A stretch of DNA of 64,000 bases from Longispora albida DSM 44784 (GCF_000379825.1 NZ_KB903836.1:310599-374598), one strand, 5' to 3'; counted from the first letter of the stretch, positions 51,361-59,943 are shown. Numbers and translations: made by a program. Notes: generated by a model from the letters alone, not told the origin.

Positions 51361-52533
51361 ATGAGCCTGCACGCTGACCTCGGCCGGGAACTCGGCATCT
51401 TCGACTCACACCCGCTGGCGGGGGCCGGCCTGCCGATCTGGCTGCCCGAAGGCGCGGCGGTCCGGCTGTCCGTTGAGGACTACCTGCGCAGGGCGGAACG
51501 CGCTGCCGGGTACCAGCACGTCTACTCACCGCCCATCGGCAAGCGTGAGCTGTACGAGATCTCCGGCCACTGGCAGCACTTCGCCGAGGACATGTTCCCG
51601 GTGATGGACGGCGAGGTGCTGCGGCCGAGCCTGTGCCCGCACCACGCGATCGTCTTCGGGCTGCGCGGCCGGTCGTACCGGGAGCTGCCGCTGCGGATCG
51701 CCGAGATCGGCCAGCAGTTCCGGGCCGAGCGGTCGGGTGTGGTCGGCGGGCTGTCCCGGGTGCGGTGCATGAACCTGAACGACGCGCACATCTTCTGTTC
51801 CCCGGACCAGATCGCCGCCGAGGTCGGGGCTGTCCTCGACCTGATCATCGCCGCGTACGAGCATCTGGGCATCTCCGGCCACCGGTTCCGGCTGTCGCTG
51901 CGGGGCGCGCCGGACGACCCGAAGTACGCGGCCGGGGCCGCGATGTGGGACCGGGCCGAGAATCACCTGCGGAACGCGCTGCTCGACCGGCAGTCCGGGT
52001 TCGAGGAGATGCCGGGGGAGGCGGCGTTCTACGGGCCGAAGATCGACGTGCAGGTACCGGACGCGGCCGGCAAGGAGTGGACCCTGTCGACCGTGCAGCT
52101 CGACTTCTGCAAGCCGGGCCGGTTCGCGCTGCGGTACAGGGGCGCGGACGGGCAGTCCCATGAGCCGGTGATGATCCACCGCTCGATAGCCGGGTCGATG
52201 GAACGGCTGGTCGCCCTGATGCTGGAGCAGAACCAGGGTGCCTTCCCGGCGTGGTGCGCCCCGGTACAGCTCGCGGTGCTCCCCGTCGGGGACGTGCCCG
52301 TGGACGGGCTGCTGTCGCCGGACCTGCGCTCGGTGGTGCTCAGCGAGGGCTCTCTCGGGTCCCGGGTACGGGAGGCCATCAGCCGCAAGATCCCGTTCGC
52401 CGCCGTCGTGGGGGAGCGGGAGGCCCGGGCCGGCGAGGTGTCGCTGCGGGTACGCGGCAGCTCCGAAGCCCGGGTACTGCCGCTGGCCGAGGCCAGGGCG
52501 CTCATCGCGCGGGAGTGCCAGCCGCCTCACTGA
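51361..52533 (+). CDS. threonyl-tRNA synthetase-like protein lacking the TGS and editing domains
   Basis: The 390-residue protein starts directly at the class II catalytic core (about 7-285) and is about 250 residues shorter than a normal bacterial ThrRS. The zinc ligands of ThrRS are kept: Cys in RPSLCPHH, His in LNDAHIFC and His in HRSIAGSMER. Motif 2 (FRAERSG...LSRVRC) and motif 3 (GSMERLVALML) are intact. The C-terminal anticodon-binding domain is present but shortened by about 20 residues in its first helix region. AGGGAG precedes ATG. It is the gene downstream of the threonine leader. Confidence 0.85.
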   Translation: MSLHADLGRELGIFDSHPLAGAGLPIWLPEGAAVRLSVEDYLRRAERAAGYQHVYSPPIGKRELYEISGHWQHFAEDMFPVMDGEVLRPSLCPHHAIVFGLRGRSYRELPLRIAEIGQQFRAERSGVVGGLSRVRCMNLNDAHIFCSPDQIAAEVGAVLDLIIAAYEHLGISGHRFRLSLRGAPDDPKYAAGAAMWDRAENHLRNALLDRQSGFEEMPGEAAFYGPKIDVQVPDAAGKEWTLSTVQLDFCKPGRFALRYRGADGQSHEPVMIHRSIAGSMERLVALMLEQNQGAFPAWCAPVQLAVLPVGDVPVDGLLSPDLRSVVLSEGSLGSRVREAISRKIPFAAVVGEREARAGEVSLRVRGSSEARVLPLAEARALIARECQPPH

Positions 52534-52834
52534 CCTGCCTGACCGGCGTGTCCCCGCCGCTGGCTTCCCCGGCCGGCGGCGGGGTCACGTCCTCTGGCTG
52601 CCTGTACCCCCGGCCGATCAGCCAGGTACCGAGGCCCATGAACGAGACGGCGAGCCCGGCGAGCCCGAACTGCGCGTACCACGGCTCAGCCCACGTCCAG
52701 GACTGGAGGATGTCGCCGTTGCCCTGGAGTTTCCAGACGGCGGAGAGCACCAGGAACACCGCGAAGGAGCACAGGCCGAGGCCGATGAGCCAGGGGTTGC
52801 GATAGGGCTTGGCGGGCTCGCCGTTGACTGTCAT
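52502..52834 (-). CDS. small two-helix membrane protein
   Basis: The 110-residue protein has two hydrophobic segments (about 17-36 and 57-76), a short loop rich in tryptophans (LQSWTWAEPWYA) and a polar C-terminal tail. Nothing identifies a family. Its 3' end overlaps the ThrRS-like gene by 32 bp on the opposite strand. An ATG three codons upstream (52843) is an equally possible start. Confidence 0.6.
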   Translation of the reverse strand: MTVNGEPAKPYRNPWLIGLGLCSFAVFLVLSAVWKLQGNGDILQSWTWAEPWYAQFGLAGLAVSFMGLGTWLIGRGYRQPEDVTPPPAGEASGGDTPVRQVSEAAGTPAR

Positions 52835-52936
52835 GGATACCATCTTCCCCGGCCGGGCCGCCGCGCGCCTGCTCCCGGCGGGGGAAACGCGCGTACGACT
52901 CAGGTCTGACCCGGGCCGTGGTTCCTCCACTGTGGG

Positions 52937-53401
52937 TCAGCGCTGGGCCGGCAGGACCATCGGCTCGGCGTCGAGGTACTCGTCCACGTCGACCTCGACG
53001 AGCGAGTCGCCGTGCGCGAGGCGGACCTCGGCCAGGTCGAGCCGGTAGATGCTGTGGCCCTCGCCGATGCCGAGCAGGTCGCTGACCGGGTTGACCTCGG
53101 CGAATTCGAGGGCTGCGGCGCGGGCGGCGATCCCGTCGAGCCTGGTGGCCCAGCCGGACAGCCACAGCCGGCCGTGGCTGGGGTGGTCGATGGACAGGAC
53201 CGCGCCGGTGTCGGTGCCGCCGTCCTCCGGTACGAGCGCTTCGGCGAGGTGGCTCCGGTCGTGGACGAGGAGCAGCGGGCTGCCGTCGCTGCCGGTGGCG
53301 TGGCGTACGCGGAGCGGGCAGAAGTACCCCTTCACGTGGGCCATGCCGGGCAACCGCCCGCTGGCGAGAGTCCTGGCGACTGCGGCCGGGCTGGCATCCA
53401 C
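52937..53401 (-). CDS. DUF2470/HugZ-like protein
   Basis: The 154-residue protein resembles the DUF2470/PNPOx-like split-barrel proteins related to haem utilisation (LWLSGWATRLDGIAARAAALEFA, LGIGEGHSIYRLDLAEVRL). Such proteins bind haem or flavin-like ligands; iron-linked roles are documented for the HugZ relatives. AGGAGG lies five bases before the GTG start. The gene is divergent from rpsD with 64 bp between start codons, and that gap holds two overlapping iron-box-like palindromes. Confidence 0.75.
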   Translation of the reverse strand: MDASPAAVARTLASGRLPGMAHVKGYFCPLRVRHATGSDGSPLLLVHDRSHLAEALVPEDGGTDTGAVLSIDHPSHGRLWLSGWATRLDGIAARAAALEFAEVNPVSDLLGIGEGHSIYRLDLAEVRLAHGDSLVEVDVDEYLDAEPMVLPAQR

Positions 53402-53419
53402 TGGCCACCTCCTGTGATG

Positions 53420-53453
53420 TTAGGCTTCCCTTAGTTAGTGAAGGCTAACCTAT
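53420..53453. promoter_or_regulatory. DtxR/IdeR-type iron box (two overlapping sites)
   Basis: TTAGTGAAGGCTAACCTAT (53435-53453) matches the IdeR/DtxR consensus TWAGGTWAGSCTWACCTWA at 16 of 19 positions. TTAGGCTTCCCTTAGTTAG (53420-53438) matches at about 13 and overlaps it by four bases, as in sites bound by two dimers. It lies between the DUF2470 gene and rpsD. Confidence 0.65.
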
Positions 53454-53465
53454 TAAGGAGGCAGT

Positions 53466-54074
53466 GTGAACCAGGCCCGGCCCAAGGTGCGGCTCTCCCG
53501 CGCGCTCGGCATCCCGCTCACCCCCAAGTGCGTGAAGTACTTCGAGCGCAGGCCTTTCCCGCCGGGTGTGCACGGCCGGGCCCGCAAGAAGGTCAGCGAC
53601 TACGGGACCCGGCTGCTGGAGAAGCAGCGGCTGCGCCACCAGTACAACGTCAGCGAGAAGCAGCTGCGCCGGACCTTCGAGGAAGCCGTCCGCAAGCCCG
53701 GCAAGAGCGGTGACAACCTGGTCGCCCTGCTGGAGTGCCGCCTCGACGCGCTCGTGCTGCGCTCCGGCTTCGCCCGCACCATCTACCAGGCCCGCCAGAT
53801 GGTCACCCACCGGCACATCCTGGTGAACGGCCGGCGCGTCGACAAGCCGTCCTTCCGCGTCAAGCCGTACGACACGATCGAGGTCGCCGCCAAGAGCAAG
53901 CAGTCGGTGCCGTTCCAGACGGCCGCCGCCGGCGGGTACGCCTCCGAGCGCCCGGCCGCCTACCTCGACGTCAGCCTGTCCGCCCTGCGGGCCACGCTGC
54001 TGCGGGTACCGGAGCGCGTGCAGGTGCCCGTGGTGTGCGACGTGCAGCTCGTCGTGGAGTTCTACAGCCGCTGA
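53466..54074 (+). CDS. rpsD: 30S ribosomal protein S4
   Basis: The 202-residue protein is a full-length bacterial S4 ([43 protein letters not shown], an S4 RNA-binding domain [24 protein letters not shown]). It lacks a four-Cys zinc cluster. It stands alone rather than in the S13-S11-S4-rpoA cluster, as in Streptomyces. AAGGAGG lies four bases before GTG 53466. The iron box immediately upstream suggests its transcription may be iron-linked, or that the box belongs only to the divergent gene. Confidence 0.94.
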   Translation: MNQARPKVRLSRALGIPLTPKCVKYFERRPFPPGVHGRARKKVSDYGTRLLEKQRLRHQYNVSEKQLRRTFEEAVRKPGKSGDNLVALLECRLDALVLRSGFARTIYQARQMVTHRHILVNGRRVDKPSFRVKPYDTIEVAAKSKQSVPFQTAAAGGYASERPAAYLDVSLSALRATLLRVPERVQVPVVCDVQLVVEFYSR

Positions 54075-54108
54075 CCCCGTTGTTACCGGCCGTGTAAGGT
54101 AACGGCCC

Positions 54109-54789
54109 GTGACTCCAGACGCTCTCGCGGTACCGGCCGCTGGTGACGGGCGGCTCCGGCACGGCGCCAGCCTCAAGTTCTTCTACGGGCCGATGGACTG
54201 CGGTAAGTCCACTCTGGCCCTCCAGATGAACCACAACCACGCCCGGCAGGGCCGGCGGGGGCTGCTGCTGACCAAACTGGACCGTTCGGGAACCGCCCAG
54301 ATCACCAGCCGGATCGGCCTGGGCCGCGAGGCACTGGAACTCACCGACGACATGGACCTGCGCGAGCTGGTCCGGGCCAACTGGGCGGCCGGCGAGCGCG
54401 TCGACTACCTGATCTGCGACGAGGCACAGTTCTACACCCTCGCCCAGATCGAGCAGCTCGCCGACCTGGTGGACTGCTCCGACGTCGACGTGTACGCCTT
54501 CGGCCTGGCCACCGACTTCCGCTCGGAGCTGTTCCCGGCGGCCCGGCGGCTGTTCGAGCTGGCCGACTGCGTGGCCAGGCTCCAGGTCGAGGTGCTGTGC
54601 TGGTGTGGCCGGGAGGGCAACTTCAACGCCCGCATCATGGGCGACCTGGTGATCCGGGAGGGCGAGCAGGTCGTGATCGGCGACACGGGAGCCGACGCCG
54701 TCAGGTACCAGGTGATGTGCCGCAGGCACTACCGCACCGGCGACCTGGGACCGGTGGCACCCAGCGCGGGCCAGCTGCGCCTCGCCTGA
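54109..54789 (+). CDS. tdk: thymidine kinase
   Basis: The 226-residue protein is a type II thymidine kinase: P-loop FFYGPMDCGKST, the DEAQFYT Walker B/lid segment, and the TK1-type zinc ribbon residues (CWCGREGNF, MCRRHY). It phosphorylates deoxythymidine for salvage in the cytosol. GTG at 54109 follows TAAGGT by seven to eight bases. A strong palindromic terminator follows at 54812. Confidence 0.95.
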   Translation: MTPDALAVPAAGDGRLRHGASLKFFYGPMDCGKSTLALQMNHNHARQGRRGLLLTKLDRSGTAQITSRIGLGREALELTDDMDLRELVRANWAAGERVDYLICDEAQFYTLAQIEQLADLVDCSDVDVYAFGLATDFRSELFPAARRLFELADCVARLQVEVLCWCGREGNFNARIMGDLVIREGEQVVIGDTGADAVRYQVMCRRHYRTGDLGPVAPSAGQLRLA

Positions 54790-54811
54790 AGTCACACAAT
54801 CCAGTCATAGC

Positions 54812-54843
54812 GGAAGGGGGCCGGTGCGCACCGGCCCCCTTCC
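54812..54843. terminator. bidirectional terminator after tdk
   Basis: A perfect 32-bp palindrome (GGAAGGGGGCCGGTGC and its complement) lies between tdk and a convergent secreted-protein gene, 12 bp before the latter's stop. Confidence 0.85.
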
Positions 54844-54854
54844 TGCTGCTCGCG

Positions 54855-55415
54855 TCACTGATTGACCGGCACTGGTACCGGCACCGGCAGGCACGACGCC
54901 GCGCCCGGTGCCGCCTTGGTCAGGTCCGTGACCGTCGTCTGGACGCCCGTCACCTGGCCGAGGAGCCCCACCACGTCCGGCAGGGCGCCGCCCAGGGTCT
55001 TGAGCAGGTTCTGGAGCAGGCCGAAGAGCTGCGACAGCAGGCCGGCCGCCGGCGCCGCGCACGGCGGGACGGCGGGGACACCCGGCAGCGGCAGTCCTTC
55101 GTTGGCCGCCACGGGAACCGGCACGGGGACTGCGGTTGCCGGGTTCGGCAGGCAGCCGAGGGCGACCAGGTTGGTCGCGATCCCGGTGATCTTGCCGACG
55201 ATCCCGGTCACCTTGCCGATGTCGGGCGGGATGCCCTGCAGTGCCCCCGTGATGTCGGTCAGGGCCTTGGTGATCTCACTGGTCAGGTCCGCGCACGCCG
55301 CTGCCCCTTCCGGGGCCGGTGGTTCGGCTGCGGCGCTGCCAGCAGGGAGGACGCCGACCGCGAACGCCGCGATCAGGGACATGCCGAGCAGCTTGAGTCT
55401 TCGGGTACCGAACAT
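54855..55415 (-). CDS. secreted helical protein with Val/Pro-rich segments
   Basis: The 186-residue precursor has a signal peptide ending near AAAEPP. The mature part alternates helical stretches (LTSEITKALTDITGALQGIP, LGGALPDVVGLLGQVTGVQT) with VPVPVPV motifs in the middle and at the C-terminus, and four cysteines (AACADL, LGCLPN, PPCAAP, SCLPV). No family is recognised. GGAGGA precedes ATG by four bases. A hairpin in the leader lies at 55444-55475. Confidence 0.65.
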   Translation of the reverse strand: MFGTRRLKLLGMSLIAAFAVGVLPAGSAAAEPPAPEGAAACADLTSEITKALTDITGALQGIPPDIGKVTGIVGKITGIATNLVALGCLPNPATAVPVPVPVAANEGLPLPGVPAVPPCAAPAAGLLSQLFGLLQNLLKTLGGALPDVVGLLGQVTGVQTTVTDLTKAAPGAASCLPVPVPVPVNQ

Positions 55416-55443
55416 CATTCCTCCGTCCACGCAGATGCGCTCC

Positions 55444-55475
55444 GGCGGACAACGGCGGAATTGCCGTAGTCCGCC
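55444..55475 (-). promoter_or_regulatory. leader hairpin upstream of the secreted protein
   Basis: GGCGGAC/GTCCGCC and the inner ACGGC/GCCGT pair form a 12-bp interrupted stem with a six-base loop GGAATT, about 28 bp before the start codon. It may mark a leader structure or operator. Confidence 0.4.
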
Positions 55476-55549
55476 AGTTACAAACCGTAGTCATAACAGC
55501 GCGGACACATGATGGAAATACCACTATTTGCGAAAAAAACTCAAATCGC

Positions 55550-56908
55550 TCATAGCGTGCTTGGCGGCGTGTTACCGGCCGCCACGATCGCCCTGCGCAT
55601 CGGCACGGCGAGCAGCAGGAAGAAGCCAGCCACGAAGAACACCAGCAGCATGACGATGCCGGACCGGTAGGAGTGCGTCGCCTGGTACGTCAGGCCGAAC
55701 ACCAGCGGGCCCAGCCAGCTCATGCCCTTGTCGGCGAGCGCGTAGAAGCCGAAGTACTCGCCTTCCTTGCCGCGCGGGATCAGCTGGCTGAACAGGGAAC
55801 GGCTCAGTGCCTGGCTGCCGCCGAGCACCAGGCCCAGCGCGACACCGAGCAGCATGAACGCCGCCGGATTCCGCGCGGGCAGCCAGAACGCGCTGAGCAC
55901 CACGCCGATCCACAGGATCAGGGACAGCAGTACCGTCTTCCACGCGCCGATGCTCCTGGCCAGCCGGCCCAGGCCCAGCGCGCCGCCGAACGCCACGAAC
56001 TGGATGAGGAGGATCGTGGCCGCGAGCACGTTCTGCTCCAGGGCCAGCTCCTCGGTCGCGTACAGGCTGGCCTGCGAGATGACGGTCTGGATGCCGTCGT
56101 TGTAGACGAGGTACGCGGCGAGGAAGAACAGGGTCAGCGGGTACTTGCGCATGTCGCGCAGCGTGTGCCCGAGCTGGCGGAACCCGGCGGTCAGCCGGTT
56201 GCCCGGCAGCACGCTCACCTCGACGGGCTCACGGTCCTTGAGCCGCGACACCGAGAACAGCATGAACCCGGCCCACCACACGCCGGCCGAGACGAGCACA
56301 TAGCGCGCGGCACCGTTGCCGAAGGTGAACAGCGCGACCATGCCCAGTGCCAGGTGCAGTCCGCCGCCGATGTACCCCATCGACCAGCCGATGCTCGACA
56401 CCGAGTCGCGTTTCTCCGGCCCGGCGAGCTGGGGCAGGAACGAGTTGTACACGACGGCCGCCGCCGACAGGCCCACCGTGGCGAGGATGAACAGCGCGCC
56501 GCCGAGCAGGTACCGCCCGCCGGTGACGAACCAGAACCCGCACGTCGCCGCGATGCCGAGCGAGGCCAGCCCGGTGAGCAGCCGCCGCTTGTGCCGGGAC
56601 CTGTCGGCGATGGCGCCCACCACCGGCAGGGTCAGCACGGCGATGATCACGGCGACGGTGACCAGGTACGGGTAGTAGGAGCCGACAGCGATCTTGATGC
56701 CCAGCGGGTACAGGTAGCTGTCCGGGCACTTGTCGGTGGTGCAGCCGGCCGCCGTCTTCGCGATCGAGGTCAGGTACGGCGCGATGATCACCGCGGTGAC
56801 GGTGGTGTAGAAAGCGTGGTCGGCGAAGCCGTAGAAGTACCAGCCGACGCGTTCCCTGCGGGTGCTGACGTCCGGGGTCTCCGGGCTGCTCTCCGCTAGC
56901 TTTTCCAC
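55550..56908 (-). CDS. MFS transporter, UMF1/Atg22-like
   Basis: The 452-residue protein has twelve membrane helices and the Atg22-like/UMF1 features: N-terminal GWYFYGFADHAFYTTVTAVIIAPY, AIADRSRHKRR after helix 2 and a C-terminal FGFYALADKGMSWLGPL. It probably exports amino acids or small solutes. GTG 56908 overlaps the end of the GDPD gene by 13 bp, so the two are co-transcribed and coupled. Confidence 0.85.
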   Translation of the reverse strand: MEKLAESSPETPDVSTRRERVGWYFYGFADHAFYTTVTAVIIAPYLTSIAKTAAGCTTDKCPDSYLYPLGIKIAVGSYYPYLVTVAVIIAVLTLPVVGAIADRSRHKRRLLTGLASLGIAATCGFWFVTGGRYLLGGALFILATVGLSAAAVVYNSFLPQLAGPEKRDSVSSIGWSMGYIGGGLHLALGMVALFTFGNGAARYVLVSAGVWWAGFMLFSVSRLKDREPVEVSVLPGNRLTAGFRQLGHTLRDMRKYPLTLFFLAAYLVYNDGIQTVISQASLYATEELALEQNVLAATILLIQFVAFGGALGLGRLARSIGAWKTVLLSLILWIGVVLSAFWLPARNPAAFMLLGVALGLVLGGSQALSRSLFSQLIPRGKEGEYFGFYALADKGMSWLGPLVFGLTYQATHSYRSGIVMLLVFFVAGFFLLLAVPMRRAIVAAGNTPPSTL

Positions 56909-57633
56909 AGGCCCCGCTCCTGGTAGACGTCGCGCAGCACTTCCACGCGATCGGTCATGATGCCATCAACGCCAAGATCGAGCAGCTCGCCGATCTGCGT
57001 GGCGTCGTCGATTGTCCACACGTGCACGCGGACGCCGTGCCGGTGCGCGGCCTCCACGAACCGCCGGGTGACGATCGCCAGCGGACCGTAGCGCACCGGA
57101 ACCTGAGCCGCGATCCCCCCAGCGGGCTTTTTCCCGGCATACCGCAGCCCGGCGACCTCGCGCAGGGTGAGGGAGGTCGCGATGTGCGGGGCGGCCCTGC
57201 GGATCCGCAGCAGCCGCGCCGAGTCGAACGTCGCCAGCAGGCACCGCCCGGCCGCCCCGGCCCGGTCGATCGCCGCGACCGTCGGGGCGATGGCCGCCTC
57301 CGACTTCACGTCGATGTTCAGCCGGGCGTGCGGCCACTTCGCCAGGAGTTCCTCCAGGCTGGGGATCGGCTCGCCGTCGACGGTGAGCCGGGAGATCTCA
57401 GACCATTTCCTGGTACTGATGGAGCCGCGCACCCCGGTCAGCCGGGTGGTGTCCCGGTCGTGGAAGACCACGGCGACGCCGTCGGCGCTCGCGTGGACGT
57501 CAGTCTCGAGGTAGTCGTAGCCGAGGGCGATGGCCCGCTCGAACGCCGCGAGGGTGTTCTCAGCCCCGCCAGCGGCGCCGCCCCGGTGGGCGAAGGCGAT
57601 CGGGCCGTCGGAGCCCAGGAAAGGATGCTGCAC
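56896..57633 (-). CDS. glycerophosphodiester phosphodiesterase
   Basis: The 245-residue protein has the GDPD fold: AHRGGAAGGAENTLAAFERAI (metal-binding), YLETDVHASADGVAVVFHDRDTTRLT and a C-terminal VHVWTIDDATQIGELLDLGVDGIMTD. It cleaves glycerophosphodiesters to glycerol-3-phosphate and an alcohol. No signal peptide, so cytosolic. GTG lies six bases after TAGTGT, indicating a leaderless mRNA. Confidence 0.92.
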   Translation of the reverse strand: MQHPFLGSDGPIAFAHRGGAAGGAENTLAAFERAIALGYDYLETDVHASADGVAVVFHDRDTTRLTGVRGSISTRKWSEISRLTVDGEPIPSLEELLAKWPHARLNIDVKSEAAIAPTVAAIDRAGAAGRCLLATFDSARLLRIRRAAPHIATSLTLREVAGLRYAGKKPAGGIAAQVPVRYGPLAIVTRRFVEAAHRHGVRVHVWTIDDATQIGELLDLGVDGIMTDRVEVLRDVYQERGLWKS

Positions 57634-57649
57634 GCCGAGACACTACCGG

Positions 57650-57715
57650 TCAGTACAGCGGCTTGACGAGATAAGCGCACGGGTCGGCCACCACATATCG
57701 TGTCAGGCGCTGTCT
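57650..57715 (-). pseudogene. C-terminal stump of a GNAT gene
   Basis: The minus strand reads TRYVVADPCAYLVKPLY and stop, closely matching the end of the intact acetyltransferase at 58981 (TRHAVADPCAYLVKPL). 39 bp of this tail (57654-57692) are identical in both places. Nothing upstream in this frame looks like GNAT, and the stop is TGA rather than TAG. It is the remnant of a rearrangement involving the MFS gene beside it. Confidence 0.7.
57654..57692. repeat. 39-bp direct repeat, left copy
   Basis: Identical to 58982-59020. The two copies flank the MFS gene, 1289 bp apart, and correspond to the last codons of the acetyltransferase. Confidence 0.9.
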
Positions 57716-57746
57716 CGCCCGAGGCGCACGACGGGGGTGGGGTTCG

Positions 57747-58994
57747 ATGCGTGCCGTGATGTCGCCGGTCGTGGAAACCATCGCGGCGTGGCGCCGGCTG
57801 CCGCAGGTCGTCTGGTTGCTGACGGGGGCGCGTGCTGTCAACAGGCTCGGCGCGTTCACGATGGCCTTCCTGGCGATCGCTGTGACCGCCCGCGGCTTCA
57901 CCGTCACGGACGCCGGCTGGCTGATGGCGGCATTCGGGCTCGCGGGCATCGTCTCCCGGCTGCTCGGTGGCCAGCTGGCCACCAGGATCGGTAAGCGCGC
58001 AACCATCGTCGCGGGGCTCGTGTCGACGGCAGCCGCGCAGTTAGCCCTCGCCGCATCGACGTCACGCCTGGCACTGGGTGTGGCGGTGATCGCTGTCGGG
58101 CTGGCATTCGAGATCTACGAACCGGCGAGCCAGTCCCTCATCAGCGACGTCACCAGCCCCGCCGCGCGGCCGGCCGCCTTCGGCCTGTTCGGTGCAGCGC
58201 TGGCCGCTGCAGGTATCGGCGCCGGCGCGCTGGCGGCGGCCCTCGGCGGGCTCGACGTGCGGTGGCTGTTCGTCGCCGACGCCGTCACATGCCTGCTGTG
58301 TGCGCTGCTGATCGCCGTGATCCTGCCCCCGGATGCCGCGACGGTCCTGCCCGTCGCTGAGGTACCGCGGGAGCGCGGCTCGTGGCGCGACCCGCTCCTG
58401 CTGGCGATGCTGGCCTCAGGTACCGCCTTCGCGGCGGTGTACCTGCAGGTGATGTCAACGCTGCCGCTGACAATGGCCCGCCACGGTCTCGGCGCGGGGG
58501 CCTACGGGCTGCTGCTCACTGTCTCAGCCGTCACCATCGCCGCAGGCCAGCCCCTGCTGTCCTCACGGCTGGCACCGGTGACTGCAATGGTCGCGGGCTA
58601 CGCCCTGCTCGGCCTGGGCCTCGCGCTGAACGCGGTGGCGTCGAACCTGTCAGCGTTCCTCGCCGCAACGGTGATCTGGAGCATCGGTGACCTGCTCCTG
58701 CTCGGGCACGCCTACGCCCTGGTCACCACCATCGCCCCGCCGGGGGCCGCTGCCGGCTACCTGTCCGTCTACGGCACGAGCTGGGGCATCGCCGGGCTCG
58801 TGGCCCCGCTCGCCGGGACTCAGCTCCTCGCGCACGCTGGCCAGGCCTGGCTGTGGGCGGGGGCCGCAGCCTGCTGCCTGGCCCTCGCCGCCGTCCAGCC
58901 TCGGCTCAGCCGTGCGGCCAGGCGCCGCGCCCGGGCCTCTCAGCCGGTTCCGGACCTGTCTCCTGCCCGAGGGAGGGGTTCTACAGCGGCTTGA
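57747..58994 (+). CDS. MFS transporter
   Basis: The 415-residue protein has twelve membrane helices (for example VWLLTGARAVNRLGAFTMAFL, WLMAAFGLAGIVSRLLGGQLATRIGKRATIV) of the drug-exporter type. It sits between two identical 39-bp copies of a GNAT gene's tail. Its last codons (STAA and TGA stop) are read out of the right copy, so the 3' end was formed by the rearrangement. GGGGTGGGG precedes ATG by three bases. Substrate unknown. Confidence 0.85.
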   Translation: MRAVMSPVVETIAAWRRLPQVVWLLTGARAVNRLGAFTMAFLAIAVTARGFTVTDAGWLMAAFGLAGIVSRLLGGQLATRIGKRATIVAGLVSTAAAQLALAASTSRLALGVAVIAVGLAFEIYEPASQSLISDVTSPAARPAAFGLFGAALAAAGIGAGALAAALGGLDVRWLFVADAVTCLLCALLIAVILPPDAATVLPVAEVPRERGSWRDPLLLAMLASGTAFAAVYLQVMSTLPLTMARHGLGAGAYGLLLTVSAVTIAAGQPLLSSRLAPVTAMVAGYALLGLGLALNAVASNLSAFLAATVIWSIGDLLLLGHAYALVTTIAPPGAAAGYLSVYGTSWGIAGLVAPLAGTQLLAHAGQAWLWAGAAACCLALAAVQPRLSRAARRRARASQPVPDLSPARGRGSTAA

Positions 58995-59943
58995 CGAGAT
59001 AAGCGCACGGGTCGGCCACCGCGTGCCGCGTCCCGGCCCTGTCGGTGTACTCGTAGTGGTCGAGGTAGCCGAAGCCGGTGCCGGCGTAGCCGAGGGCCTC
59101 GTACAGCGCCCGGGCGCGCCCGTTGGTGTCGTCCACCCCGAGGCCGATCCGCTGGACGCCGCGCTCGCGGGCCAGGCGCTCCATCTCGGTGATCATGGCC
59201 CGGCCGATGCCACGGGACTGGAGCCGCCCGGGCCACACCTGGAGCCCGTTGATCTCGGGGCAGCCCGGGAAGGCGGCCCGGACCTCGTCCTCCTTCGGCC
59301 CGCCCCACATCACCTCACCGGTGCCGGCCGGCCGCCCGCCGAGCCAGGCGACCAGGAACGTCGACGTGCCGTTGTCCTGCCGGGCGAAACGCTCGCCGTG
59401 GTTCTTGCGCGGCAGCCACTCCTCCAGCACCGGCAGGTCACTGGCCTGGCACTCCTTGAAGACCAGCAGACTTTTCTCGTACCCGATGCCGTCCGCGGCC
59501 GGCCCCGTCTCCGTGAAGCCCGCCTTGCGGAGGACGGCCTGCGAGCCGTGGTTGTCCACAGAGGTACCCGCCGTGAGCCCGGTCAGCCCGTACTCCTCAG
59601 CCGCCAGCCGCATCACCTCGGCGACGGCCCAGCTCGCCAGGCCCTTCCCTGCGGCCGGCTCGGCGATCCGGAACCCGAGCTCACCCCGCCCCCGCTCGAT
59701 CTCGACGATGTTGACCCGGCCGAGGACCGCCCCGGCATCGTCCACGATCACGTGAAAGTGGTCGGTGCCCTCGTCCTGGTACCGCAGGAGCGCGGCGTGC
59801 CGCCCGGCGAAGTCCGCGAAGTACTCGTCGCCCCGGTCGGGGATGGTGCGGGCGAAGTAGGCCCGGTTGGCCAGCTCGAACGCGAGTACCGCCCCGGCGT
59901 GGCCGTCGGCGAGCCGTTCCACGCGCGCACCCAAGATCGTCAT
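58981..59943 (-). CDS. tandem GNAT acetyltransferase
   Basis: The 320-residue protein fuses two GNAT domains: a RimJ-like first (RIAEPAAGKGLASWAVAEVMRLA, NHGSQAVLRKAGF) and a second with QSRGIGRAMITEMERLA and YEALGYAGTGFGYLDHYEY. Both keep the acetyl-CoA loops. Acceptors unknown. TACGAT lies seven bases before ATG, a leaderless start. Its last 39 bp are duplicated left of the MFS gene. Confidence 0.85.
   Translation of the reverse strand: MTILGARVERLADGHAGAVLAFELANRAYFARTIPDRGDEYFADFAGRHAALLRYQDEGTDHFHVIVDDAGAVLGRVNIVEIERGRGELGFRIAEPAAGKGLASWAVAEVMRLAAEEYGLTGLTAGTSVDNHGSQAVLRKAGFTETGPAADGIGYEKSLLVFKECQASDLPVLEEWLPRKNHGERFARQDNGTSTFLVAWLGGRPAGTGEVMWGGPKEDEVRAAFPGCPEINGLQVWPGRLQSRGIGRAMITEMERLARERGVQRIGLGVDDTNGRARALYEALGYAGTGFGYLDHYEYTDRAGTRHAVADPCAYLVKPL
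58982..59020. repeat. 39-bp direct repeat, right copy
   Basis: Identical to 57654-57692. It encodes the C-terminus of the intact tandem GNAT on the minus strand and, on the plus strand, the last residues and stop of the MFS gene. Confidence 0.9.
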
